A stretch of 64,000 bases of DNA from Zygnema cylindricum. Taxonomy: Eukaryota > Streptophyta > Zygnematophyceae > Zygnematales > Zygnemataceae. The stretch's first letter is position 1, and each line of letters opens with the position of its first letter. Where the stretch lies: contig JBBHKE010001201.1 of the NCBI GenBank assembly GCA_037447655.1, positions 241,299 through 305,298 of the forward strand, read 5' to 3'. Under the pieces are notes generated by a model, which saw only the letters and a program-made list of their open reading frames with translations, did not search any database and had not been told where the DNA came from. Made by a program: the position numbers and the translations under genes. Shown here one piece after another: positions 12,199-23,888 of this stretch.

Positions 12199-12612
12199 TT
12201 AATATTGCTTACTTGTATTATATTCGCCCGTAAAGTGTTCCGGAAACTTCTTCACGGTCCTCGGTATAAGACACTCCTTTCCGTTTGTATTACAATCCGC
12301 AATCATCCAATTGATTACACCAACGCGTGCAACCTTTGTCGACACGTGTTGGAGCTTGCGTCTCACCACCGAGCCGATACCGTGGTCCACACGCGGTGAG
12401 TCTGGCGATGAGTCAGGAGATGAATTTGGGGGTGAGCCGAAATCGGACCCACCGCCTTCCATGAGGGTGTCATCATTTGGTGATCCCATCCCTTCACCTG
12501 CCTCTCCGTCCCCCTCATTCTCGCCGCACTCCATCTCCTCCTCAACCGGAGGTGGGAAAAATACAGCGGGAGCTCTGGCTTTCGCCGCAAAAAAGGTGGT
12601 AATGGGCCACAT
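12199..12612 (-). CDS. Hypothetical acidic protein
   Basis: An open frame of 137 residues starts MWPITTFFAAKARAP, with an acidic Gly/Ser/Asp-rich middle (EEEMECGENEGDGEAGEG, repeated SSPDSP). The C-terminal part contains VINWMIADC and GKECLIPRTV. No family is recognised. The overlapping plus frame (12311-12622) is also open, so the strand is not certain. It could be the first exon of an unknown gene or a transposon-carried frame. Confidence 0.25.
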   Translation of the reverse strand: MWPITTFFAAKARAPAVFFPPPVEEEMECGENEGDGEAGEGMGSPNDDTLMEGGGSDFGSPPNSSPDSSPDSPRVDHGIGSVVRRKLQHVSTKVARVGVINWMIADCNTNGKECLIPRTVKKFPEHFTGEYNTSKQY

Positions 12613-12839
12613 ATTTTCTTAAGATAGTCACGGCAACTTGTGAAAGATAAATATGAAGCAACCAAAAAAAAATGCAACAACGAAGGTAGATGCGAAGGGA
12701 GGAAAAGAGTGCCATTGTTGGAGTTAACGACGAGTATATATAGGAGGGGAAGGGAATCTGTTGTGAAAAAAAGGAGGGAAATGCTTGGCAAAAATTTGAA
12801 CATTCAAAAATTTAAAATCAAATATTTTGTTTGAAAGTC

Positions 12840-14300
12840 AAATATTTCCATTTTAAAAACGACACGGTGTGAGCGGGAAAGTTTTAAAATTTGCGTCAGT
12901 TTTCAACGTGAGAGTATGCACACGGTTGACAATAGAGGTTTTTCATGAAAATGGCGTGAGAAAACATGGCAGCTCATTGAATGTACGGATCTTTCTTGGA
13001 AAGGCAACGGGTAAGACAGGCGTGTTTTGATGCATCTTAAAAAAAGCCATTATGTTAAAGTGGATAAAAAATACGACACGTGTAATCTTTGGCGACCAAT
13101 CACGTGACGTGAATTATTATTTGGTTGGTCGGTATGTACTTTTTGGTTCATTTTAGTGTCATCATTTACGCTAATACGGAACAACGTTGACGTTAATACA
13201 GGTGAGACATCCGAAAGACAGACGAGGTAACACCCTTATTACAATTAAGACACATATTAGCATACTTAACTCTAATAAAACCACCCAAAAAGGTCGTTAT
13301 TAGAATACATGAGATAAGGACGAACGGAACTGTAGAAACTACGTCCAAGTTACATGTAGCTACGGCATGGTGTGTTAACCAATTCCGTAAACGTCAAACC
13401 AAAACAAAAAAATATATACGTTACGTTACGCGATATAGCGTTAACACGTAACCGCCGTAAAATTGTCTGATCGGTATAGATACTTGATTTGGCGCCGTCG
13501 TACAATTTCTAAGATTGTGTATGGATAATAGATAAATGTGTACAATCGTACGGAAAATATTCCATTTTTGCAATCCCCAAATTAGCGTTAACGCGGAAAT
13601 TAAAATAAACCTTTTTTTTTTTTTTTTCAAATTCTTAATTTACGTCAATGACGGTATATTTACTTACACACTATTTAAACTTTGACACTAATAACGATGC
13701 GCGGTGTAGTGTTACTGTTTTTTTCGACTCTTAAATCAACTTTTCCTCGTACACATACGTCAGATTGCAGATCTGACAGTTGCAATTGAAATTTAAAATT
13801 CTCAGTGTCTTATTGGGAGTCTCAAACTGAAAATCGGACAAGTGTGTACGGAGAAAAGATATTTTAAGAAGCGAAAAATAATTAACCCTAATAGTGATTA
13901 AAGGTGTACAGTGTAATAATATAATTAGCCCTTATAATTAATGTTGTTAACCCTAATAGCGGCACACGGTGTACTGTAATGGCTAGCGTAAAATAATCTG
14001 ATTGGTTGAAACAGGTTTCTCGTAGGCAAAGTGCTCGCTAGTCCGTTGACTATTGCAGTTAACGAAGAGACATGTCACATCAATGTCGATATTCTATCGG
14101 AGATACTTGCGCTGTACGTCACGCATATCGGTAAATCGATGGATCGCATCAATAGAGGTGTTTTTCCACGAAGGCATATAATGACGCCACGTAATCATCG
14201 AAGCCGAATAAACACGCATGTTATCTTCGTGGCGGTTTTGCTCAATTGACGTTTTAACGTGATTCGCGTGACGGCGTAATTAGGGTGAGAAAATTGTGAC
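12840..14300. other. AT-rich stretch with MITE-like fragments
   Basis: I see no gene. Around 13690-13930 there are remnants of the 62538-type MITE: CTAATAACGATGCGCGGTGT, a CAGATTGCAGATCTGAC core and GGACAAGTGTGTACGGAGAA. Their arrangement is broken, so I do not call a complete element. Confidence 0.45.
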
Positions 14301-14653
14301 TTCTAACTACACTATACGGGAAGTATACAGAAAGTACAACGAATTATAACAGAAATTACGAAAATGTGTTGAAACCATAGATGTCCTATTCATACAGATT
14401 TGGACTTTTTTCCGATTACTACGTACTATTCGCTTGTTTTGTAAGATTCGTAAAATTTGTACGTCACATACTGTACGGAAATTGTACGGACATTTTTTAA
14501 AAAAGAGACGTTGGTTCATTTTCGCGCGCAAATTTTCATTTGTCCTCCACTCCTCCACAACGAAGCTGCCATTGGAAATGCCATAAAAGCGGCCATTAAA
14601 CCCGTCATTGAAGCCACCCTTCAAGTTTCCATGAACCTAAAATAGAAGTATCC

Positions 14654-16530
14654 ATGCCTAGGCCACGAGGAATTGAGTGGGATCACGTTAAGCCTCCAGA
14701 AAGAGAGTTGCTTGGGAATAACAAAATATGCATCTGTATATACTGCAATTTTGAATACAATGGTCAAGCAACTAGGATTAGGGACCATCTGCTTGGAAAT
14801 TTAAAAAAAAGGGGGCATTAGAACTTCCATTTTAGGTCCGGATGAAGTGTAAGCAGAGTTAAATGCATCGGAAACCACAAAATCTTCTCATGGCTGTCAC
14901 AAACATGTCATATCCAATTTGGATGAACTCATTGGATGTCCTGGATCTAGTTAGAGTAGTAAGGTACAAGGTGTTCGGACCAAAATAAATAGTGTATTCA
15001 ATATGCATAACCAAAAAAAGGTGGATGTAGCATGGGCAAAGGCTTTATTTGCCAATGGTTTACCGTTTCGGCTATTGGACGACCCATACTTTAAGGCAGC
15101 TATGAAGAAGACCGGGGATATAGGGTCGTATTACAAGTTACCTCATAGGAATACCATGAGAAATTGCCTTCTGTTTGAGACGAAAGCAGTGATCACTAAC
15201 GATTTGGCAAGCTACTATGAGACCATAAAAATCACCGGTGCCTTCATTATATTAGACGGTTCGACAGCCCTTGACGATACGCCTCTCCTAAACATTCTAG
15301 CTGTCACCCCCAAAAGTGACAAGTTTCTCCAGGCAGAAGACACTTGAGGGAAAATCAAAGATGTTTAATTTGTTTGTCACGTGTTAGAGAAAAGAGTTCT
15401 TGCGGTGGGGGTCAAACATGCGGTACACATTCTGACAGACTTTGCTCCTATGATTAAGGCTGCCGCCTCAATGCTCGTAGAAAGGTATCCTTCCATCATG
15501 TGGACGCCATGTGCTGCCCACGTATTGGACCTAATGTTGGAGGATTGGGGCAAGTTATCATTTATTTCCACAGCTTTCAGAGAGGCGAAGGAGGTGTTGA
15601 AATTTATCATCAATCATCATATGACTACAGCCTTATTCCACAAAATCTCCAAACTTATGCTTTTGAAACCTGGAGAGACCAGGTTTGCTACAAATTTCAT
15701 CATGCTACAAAGGTTTTTACATGTGAAGGATAGCTTGCAGATGTTGATGTTTGATGATGCTTACAAACATTGGTTATCGAAGTCTACATACAACTTGGAG
15801 GGTGCTAAGATTAAATGCCATATCTTAAACCCAAAGTTTTGGACGAGAATGAGTGAGGCTATGACAGTTTCAGAACGTATAGTGCGACCGATGAGGGAGT
15901 GCGATAAAGGGAGCCTAAACGTGGGGAAGGTTTATCATGGTTTTTACACAATTGGGGAGTTCTTAGTGAAGTTATCCAACAATGGAGGAGCACGAAATTA
16001 CAAAAGCCTGTAAATTTTAATGGAGCTGAAGGTGTCTTTCATCCCCAGATGGGAGATGGCACATAGCCCTATATATGGCGCCGCCTTTGTTCTCGATCCC
16101 GAGTACCAAAGTGATAAGTATGATCAACTTTCAAATGTGAAAGTAATAGAAGGTTTTCAAATAATGCTCGAGAAGATGTTACCAAATGTGGCGGATCAAG
16201 CTGCGGACTACTCTGATTTGTCTAAGTATAAAGGCTTTGATGGCATTTTTGAGAGGGAAGTGACAAAAAATTGTGCTAAAGAGATGCCGCGTGGAAGTGG
16301 TGGCAACAATTCGGGTCTGTCACCCCTACTTACGGAAAATAGCAATTAGGATCCTTGCACAATGTAGAGTTGCCAGCTCATGTGAGAGGAATTGGTCAAC
16401 CTATGACCATATTCAAACTAAGAAAAGGAACAGGTTGACACCTAAAAGAGCCAATGATTTGGTTTGGCTCTTTAGCAATCTCAGATTATTAAAGAACACT
16501 AGGATGTTAGTTATGAATAGGAAATGGTAG
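14654..16530 (+). pseudogene. hAT-superfamily transposase relic (BED finger, DUF659-like, dimerisation domain)
   Basis: A frame from ATG 14654 has a BED-type zinc finger: CIYCNFEYNGQATRIRDH. From 15003 a second frame carries LPHRNTMRN, then ITGAFIILDGSTALDDTPLL (DUF659-like, with the first catalytic Asp region), MWTPCAAHVLDLMLEDW and the GETRFATNF block. The C-terminal dimerisation signature is clear at about 16350-16500: ASSCERNWSTYDHI, TKKRNRL. In-frame stops occur at 15345-15347, near 15367 and at 16011-16013. Frameshifts occur between the finger and 15003 and twice near 16285-16330, so no active enzyme can be made. Repeats at 16775-16975 may be its subterminal region. I did not find hAT ends or an 8-bp target duplication. 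Confidence 0.88.
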
Positions 16531-16774
16531 CATGGGAGGAAGAGGAACGGGAGGTAGGAGAAGAGGAGTTTGATGAAGACATGTTTGACGTAGATTTGGA
16601 GTAAAGAGAGATATGGGAGATATATGTATTCACAGCCTGCAATGAGTTGATATAGTTTTAATGTGAGAATTAGACCATATCCCTCAGATTAATACAACAT
16701 TTGTTTTGTTTTGCTTCAATGTGAACTTTGTCATTTTTGATTGTGGACAATTTTCTACAAAGCCATGTTAAGAA

Positions 16775-16975
16775 TAATAACGACGAGGCAGTCTGGTCGC
16801 TTGTTCAGAAACTAGGCAGTGGTCGCTAGGCAGTGGTCCCTGGTTTAGCGACGAGGCAGTCTGGTTGCTGAACTAGGCAGTGTAGTCGCTGGTTCAGCAA
16901 CCAGGCAGTGGTCGCTGGTTTAGGGACGAGGTAGTCTGGTCGCTGGTTCAACAACCAAGCAGCCTGGTTGAGGTT
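16775..16975. repeat. Short direct repeats, possible hAT subterminal motifs
   Basis: Units built from GACGAGGCAGTCTGGTCGCT and CCAGGCAGTGGTCGCTGG recur about five times in 200 bp, just 3' of the hAT transposase relic. hAT transposases bind clustered subterminal repeats, so this may be the 3' subterminal region. Confidence 0.55.
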
Positions 16976-17199
16976 TGTTGCACGTTTCAGTTTTTTAGGG
17001 TTTTGAATATTATAATATTAAAATTTGAAAAGTAAAAAATAAAGTAAGAATTTTTATTGCGAATTTTATAAAGCTGAAAATTGTTTTATGCGCACGAAAC
17101 GTAGTATTCATTAGTTTACTCCGTGCGTTTTATGCGCATAGGACATATATGGTTGAAACCCTAGTTGTTTAATACGTGCGATTTTTTTTTTCTTGTTTC

Positions 17200-18050
17200 T
17201 ACGTATTGTTCTTGAGTTTTCAAAAAATCGCAAAAAAACGTCTACTGTAAACTGGAACTAAAAATTTCCCGGAAAAATAGACAAATTACGGTAACTATAC
17301 CAATAATTACAGGAACTGTACGAAAATTGATGAAAAGATTCGATGCACGTATCGGTACTTTCTGTTCAAAAATGTACGGAAATTTATCTCCACGTCTAAG
17401 GACATTTCCAAAAAGAGACGTTGCAGCGTCACACTATTTGAGAGCCGTCAGTTCAAAATGTGTGTGGGCGTCTTTTTTCAATATTAGAAAAGATGCCGCC
17501 ATAAATACTTCAACAGGTTAAAGCGAAAATTGAAGGAAGGCGCCATAACCGACGCCACGGCAAGAGTTAGACAAAGCGAAAATTCAGGGAAGACGCCATT
17601 ACTTACGCCACGGCAGAAGTTAGACAATTTTATTCTGACAATAAATAGGCGTTTCCCAAGAGTTGAACTTCTGCCTAGAAACGTCCGTGATACCAGTGAT
17701 AAGATTGATCATAACCAATTGATGTAAATGTTCTATTGCATTCATGTGGTGTGATAATTATTTAAATACATATTATTTTTTACCGCTCATTTGACGGAAA
17801 GCGTACAAACTGCAGTATTTGTTCACTTCAATTTTTAAACATGTCGGATTTGTACGGAAAAAAAATCATTAATGTTTTTTACGATTTTTCAAATCAAAAT
17901 TCATTAAAGTTTTTTATAATTTTTCAAATCGACATCTGCGGTTTGTACGTATTGTACGCGCGTTCGAATCATGCATAAAATACATTTTGAACAACTATGG
18001 TTGAAACTTTACCTTTTCGTTCGAATTTCCATTCTTAGATATCCTTGTTG
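17200..18050 (+). repeat. Dispersed repeat, copy 1 (pairs with 19480-20230)
   Basis: Shares an ordered set of blocks with 19480-20230: GTCTACTGTAAACT, GGTACTTTCTG, TGTACGGA-ACATTTTCCAAAAGAGAC, a TGTGATAATTA stretch and GAACAACTATG. A more distant match to the same GTACGGACATTTTT-AAAAGAGACG block lies at 14310-14640. No coding potential. Possibly a non-autonomous element related to the nearby hAT. Confidence 0.6.
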
Positions 18051-18365
18051 GAACTTTACATTAAAGTACGATGTCGAAGTAACAATCAGTTACCATACGG
18101 AGAAAAGAAAAAAACCCTAGAGCGGCGAGATAGTGTCGCCATTCGCACGAATGGTCGACCGAATTGGCGCCTTCATCACCTACCGCTATTAGTGTGGATA
18201 ACATTTTCTCCACTTAAAAATAACTTGTATCCGTACACACTTATCCAATTTTCACACGAAGACTGCCAATCAGAAAGTGCGAATCTTGGCTTTCAATCGC
18301 AACCGTTAGGTTCATAATCCGACAAGCTTGTACGGAGAAAAAACATTTTAAGTGCCAACAAAAAA

Positions 18366-21300
18366 GGCTAAGAGTACTTTCGCATGTGCTAAAGTTACAG
18401 TTATTTTCTGTTGTTTTCCTTTATAACTTAGAAAAAAACGAGAAAATTCGCAGACGTACCAAAAAAATGAAATTGACAGCGTACAAGTTGCGTTACCTTA
18501 CAACTTAAAATATCAATTTGTCGTCTAGCGCGAAGCAGTCTGTCGTCTAGCGCATTTCGACCCAAATTCGCGTCCTTCCAGCTCATCTTCAAACTTTATA
18601 TAAAACCACCTCGAGAGGTGATTTTAAATAAAGTTACATGAGGTAAACGTATAAACAGATGTTGTCGCACTTGCCGGAAGTTTTTTACAATTTTTGAGCG
18701 TGGAGTACAAAAAAAAAACCATCGCACGTTTCCAGCCACTGCGTGACTTTTTTCTGTGCGCTTTTTTCTGTACTAGGGCCGTGGAGGGAGTTTCGACCAA
18801 CGGACAACATTTCGCAAAAGCAAAGTCTGTTAAAGCACCTCTCTCTCTCTCCCTCTCCCACTAACGCGCTAACCTCACAATTCTTGCAATGAAAAAAGGC
18901 AACAAAGGTATCAAATGAAATATCTAAAAAATAAATTTCCTTTGGCTATCTTTTAGCTTTTTTTGGTGGCAAGTAGAGTGAGAAAAGACCAAAAAACAAA
19001 ATCGGTAAACCATGGCGGAATGTTTAGAAATTTGTGATGTCGACGCAATCATAAGTACGCGAGACGTCAAAATGTCACAAACCCTAGAAATCTACAATGT
19101 CATAAGTAGCTAGACGTATACAACCGTCTCTATTTTGTAAACGTCATCAAATGTCGCGAGTTTTGTACACTTCTACAATCGTCACAAATTACACCCACGT
19201 CTACATCCGCCACAATCTAAAGTTACGATTTTATTTTTTTACATATGAATGCTCTGAAAGTTGTACGGAGAATCTTTGCTAAACAACAAAGTAAGAAGAC
19301 TTAGTTTGGGTTACATGCAAAAGTACCCTAATAACGATGCAAGATGTACTTTTCGATACCCCGCGATGGCTTGTGACTGTGGGCAGAACTGCCTTCCAAA
19401 CAGAAAATCGGAAATAGTTAACAACTACATAAAACCCGTTAGACTTTCCACCATAGTTGTTCAAATCGCGCGTATTTTTCAATTTTTCTGATTGAAACGT
19501 ATAATTCGTGACTTTTGAAAAAATCGGAAAAAAATGTCTACTGTAAACTAAAACTGAAAATTTACTGAAACCTGTAAACAAATTTCGGTAACTGTACATT
19601 TTTGTACGGATATGTATGGAATTCCAGGAAAAGATATGTCGTAGTTATTGGTACTTTCTGGTTAGTGAACCGAACAGAAATATCACGGAACTTGTACGTT
19701 ATTTCATTGAAAATGTACGGACATTTTCCAAAAGAGACCTCAAACGCCACACTTATTTCGCGCGGTAAGTTTGAAAATTGTTCGGGCGTCTTCTTCAATT
19801 TTTTTTGAAAGAAGCCACCATGGAATATTGAAAATTTATGCTTGTCTGATAGGCTCACGAAATTTGATAAAAGTTACATATGCGGAAGTTTGAACCCAGG
19901 TAAGCCACATGTGTGGCATAGCCTAGTTTGGACCTTCCACTACCAGTTGGTGATGGAATTCAGATACCACCACATAGTGTGATATGTAATTAAACATTTT
20001 TGATATTTTAGCGCTTATTTAACGGGAAAAACTTACAAACTGCCCTATATGTATAAGGTTTTTTTTTTCATGTACGGAATAGTACGAAAGGAAATTCATT
20101 AATGATTTTTAACAAATTGTTCAAAAGGTTCAATGCGTTCGTTACGTATAATTCGTCCTGATTGGTACGTTTGCATTAATCATCGTGAACAACTATGCTT
20201 TTCACATATGTAATTATAGTTTTAAGTTCGAAACATAAAGTTTGTGCGGTTTGAAATGTACGATCGTAATTTGGATCTACAATGTTCATTCCCTGATTTC
20301 CTTCGAACAAAAAAAAACATGGAGTCTAGTTGGAGTTATATGAGTTCAACAATAGAAAACACACTATATTTTTCAAGATTTTTGGTCAAATTTTGTTAAA
20401 TTCTGATTCAACTTACATATTTCGGGCAAAGTTAACATATTCTCAAAAAATAAAAGCAAAATTCTCGGTATAATGGCACTTTCCCATGTAATCGAAACTA
20501 AGTTTTGTTACTCTTTTTTTTAGCGAAGATTTTATGTACTACTTTCAAAGCACTCCGAATGTAAAGAAAGTAAGTCGTTTCTTTGGTTGTGACGGATGTA
20601 GACTGGGTGTAATTTGTGACAGTTGTAGACAACTACAAAACTCGCGACAATTGATGATGTTTACAAAATAGAGACGGTTGTAAACATCTAGTTACTTGTG
20701 ACATTGTAGATGTTTAGTGTTTTTGACATTTTGACGTCACACTCAATTATGATAGTGTCGACGTCACTTCTTCTAAAACTTTCAGCCATGGTTTTCTGAT
20801 TTTGTTTTTTAGTCCTTTCTCACTCTACTTGCCATCAAAATATGCCCAAAGATTGTAAAGAGAAACCATTTTTAGAGATCTTTTATTTGATACCATTATT
20901 GACGTTTTTCATTGCAAGAATTGTGAGATAGACGTGATAGTGGGAGAGGGAGAGAGAGAGGCATTTTCACGGAATTCGCTTTTGCGAAATAGCTTACGTT
21001 GGTGGAGACCCCTCCACGGCCCCTAACGAAAAGTAGCGCACAGAAAAAAAGTCACGCACTGGCTGAAAACGAGCAGTGGGTTTTTTTTTTGGTACTCGGC
21101 GCATAAAAAATTTAAAAAACCTCCGCTGCGTGCGACAATGTGTGCTTATTCCATCCCATCATGAAACTTTAATAAGAATTACCTCGCGAGGTGATTTGAG
21201 TAGAAGGTTGAAGATGAGCTGGAGGGACGCGAAAGTGGGTCGAAACATGCTAGACGACAAACTTCAGTACATTTAAAGTTTCAAAGTGACGCAAATTGTA

Positions 21301-21425
21301 CTGTGGTAATTTCATTTTATTGGTACGGCTGCGGATTTTCTCGTTGCGAGCTAATGTTTGGAGGAAAACAATAGAAAAAAACCTATACTTTATCACAAAG
21401 GAAAGTGCCCTAATTCTGCAAAAAA
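18366..21425. mobile_element. Foldback-type element with ~0.9 kb inverted arms
   Basis: The left arm 18366-19260 and right arm 20546-21425 are inverted repeats of each other. Shared landmarks, read inward, are an ACGAGAAAATTCGCAG box, CCAGCTCATCTTCAA, a short ACCTCGAGAGGTGATTT palindrome, GCCGTGGAGGG, a CTCTCTCTC run, ATTCTTGCAATGAAAAA, ACCATGG-GG, a series of ACGTCA / GTCACAA motifs, and GTCTACATCCG. The ~1.28 kb centre holds a copy of the 17200-18050 repeat and the tip of a CACCGTGAATCG-type MITE. No transposase is present. It is probably a non-autonomous DNA transposon (MULE or foldback-like). Exact ends and target duplication are not determined. Confidence 0.75.
19480..20230 (+). repeat. 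Dispersed repeat, copy 2, inside the foldback element
   Basis: Diverged direct copy of 17200-18050 lying in the loop between the two inverted arms. It probably inserted into the foldback element, since the second foldback element (52908-54540) lacks it. Confidence 0.6.
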
Positions 21426-22439
21426 ATGGTAATAACCGATTTTTGAGTGGAGACCGCCGAATCGGCAGGTGACAATCCCCCCCTGATAAAGAAACGAAAA
21501 AAAAAAAAAAAAAAAGAAACATCAAAAAACATGTTTTTTGTCTTTTTTTCCTTTCAAATGCGACTGTCAAATCAACAATCCGACAAGTGTGTAGAGAGAA
21601 AAGATGTTTTACATGGCGAAAAACACAAAAAAATAGTAACACCAATCTACAATACACGGTTTACGGCTGTATTTTAAAAACGAAATTTGTCAAACAAAAA
21701 GTGCAATACAGTGTTCGCACTAAATTAATGTTCAAAATTTATTACTTTATTACCGTATTTGATGTATATGACGATTGGACCCATACGGTCCACCTGTTCA
21801 AATTGAATAAAATAAAATGGTCTTGCTTCAGTTCGATGAGTTCAATAAATAGTGTTATCAAAATTGCAACTTTCATTTCGAAAATTTGGGCAAAAGTTAG
21901 TTATATTTAAAATTATTATTTTTTTTATTTTTTTTATGTATCGGGTATTGTTAACCAGACTCAAACAAAATTTTCCAAATTATGGGTAATAGAGGGAAAG
22001 GGGAGGATGGAGGGAGGAGGGAGTAGCCTCAGATTTTGTCCCTCCAAAGATAAAACCTTAAACTCTCGGTTCGGGTGAAGAATCCGACTCCAGCAAAAAA
22101 AAAGCACTTCAGCGAAAGAAAAAATATTTCTCTATAATATTTTTCCCAACAGATTACTATTTCACCTCTCACTTTAACTCCCCCTATACTCTAAACACTT
22201 GACGCAAAAGGACCGAATTCTACTTTCATGCTACGGACGCGCAAATGCGCGCCAATCACGATATGACAACAAAGCTACACAAAATTACTAAGGGTAATAG
22301 TGACAAGTAAACTGTCGTACAAGAATGTAAGAACGACGCAAACTGACGCACACAACACACAACAAAAGACAACAAAGAACAGGTACAAATAAAGTGCTCA
22401 ACAAAATGAAACGCCGATTTCACAATGTTCCACACATTT

Positions 22440-22775
22440 TGCACATTACTCTGATGGAGGAGAGGGAGGAGGTTAGGGTTAAGGAGAAAATGATACTGGA
22501 GGAGGAGGAGGGCAGGGTTAAGGAGGGAGAGATATTGGAGGAGAAGGAGCAGGGGGGCTAGGAAAAGGAGGAGGAACAAGGAGGGAAGGGGAGGGAGGAG
22601 GTGAAGATTGTGGAGGAAAAGGAGGGGGTCTAGGAGAGGGATTAAGAGGAGGAGGAGAGGAGGGGCCAGGAGAGGGAGATGGTGGAGGAGGTGACTGAGA
22701 AGAGAGGGAAAGAGGAAGTGGGGAGCGTGGATGAGGAGTGGAGAAAAGAGGAAGCGGTGGTGATGGCAACACTAC
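22440..22775 (-). repeat. GGA-rich minisatellite, Pro-rich if read on the minus strand
   Basis: Imperfect GGAGGAGGAG / GAGAAAATGATACTGGAGG units. The minus frame 22518-22772 reads SPPPPSPSPGPSSPP-like sequence resembling extensin tails. No splice context or upstream coding is evident, so I annotate only the repeat. It may be a stranded proline-rich exon. Confidence 0.45.
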
Positions 22776-22974
22776 AAAACAATGAAAGGAGAAGATTTAT
22801 AGTTAATCACACCATGGGATTCAGCGAAGGTTTCAGAATTATTTCCGAGGTAGTGAACAAACTATTACTTATCCTTGCACGTTTTTGTGACATATAGTCA
22901 TGCGAAACGTTAGGATGGTCGAGGTCGAGAGGAAAATAAAAAAACAGAAAAATAGTGTAGAAATTAATGGTCCA

Positions 22975-23888
22975 TTTTTTAAGTATTTCCTAGGTCTAAA
23001 TAGAAATTTAGAAAGAAGCCGAGGCAGTCTACCTCTAACTTCTCTCTCCAACTCTCAAACTTGTCGCAGTCACTGAGAAATTGGAGAGCGAGCTAGAGCA
23101 ATGGCTACCTAGGCTATACAGAGGTTCACTGGAAATATATATTAGTTAAGGGTTTTTTTACCAAAAGGTATGTGCCGGCCACAGGATTTGATCCTGGTAC
23201 CTACCGGCCGTCAAACAGCCGGTAGCCGGTAGCCTTAGCCGTTAGGTCTAGAGGTAGTGTTACGTACTATAGAGTTTGATAATTAATTAAACATTACCAG
23301 GTAGGATAATTCGTTTAACTGTCACTGTTTACGGGATACATAGATCCAGTAATGTAAAAGTACGGATTACGATACGAATAAGAAACCAATACCGTGCATT
23401 TATTTCTTTAATGAAACGAATATCGCGCATGTATTTATTACAGCTACGATTAAATGTGAATTTAATCGCACGGCCGTAATTAACGCCGAGATCGCGGAAG
23501 AGGATTTCAACAGTTTGTGGTCATCGCCACATTGGATGACACGTGGCGGAATGACATTGGATCGCGGCATCTCCGAGGATTAAGGGAGCGAACTTGGAAA
23601 TACCACGTGTCAACATTTAGGCCATGTCGTACAGTGTTCGTACAGAAAGTACACCGGCAGCTGTACTTTTGTGTACGGAGCTGTTATACATCAGTAGATA
23701 AAGTCTGTGAGAGAGATAGGACTTAAGAAAAATTAGGAGATAGGACCCTCTCTCCCAGAGAGCTTCTGTACAAAAGGTCAACTTTGACCCTCTATAACTT
23801 ACTGCTCAGGGGACCAAATTCAGAGATTCTTTTTGCTATCGACTCAGGGGAGTCTTGCCTTCACAAGGGTGTAGTTGGTCAGAGATAT
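22975..23888 (+). mobile_element. Truncated copia-group LTR (family C)
   Basis: It shares the whole U3 layout of the other LTRs here in plus orientation. It has TTTCCTAGGTCTAAAT near the start, the long hairpin at 23023-23109, and the antisense tRNA-like segment (23175-23250). It also has ACGT boxes (GACACGTGGC, CCACGTGTC), five GTAC cores in 23629-23676, and CTTCACAAGGGTGTAGTTGG near the end. It stops at about 23888, where unrelated minus-strand integrase coding begins, so it is a broken or recombined LTR. The left boundary is approximate. Confidence 0.7.

Noticed and set aside
22518-22772. Proline-rich protein gene on the minus strand
   Set aside because: GGA minisatellite composition, no splice sites or upstream coding found.
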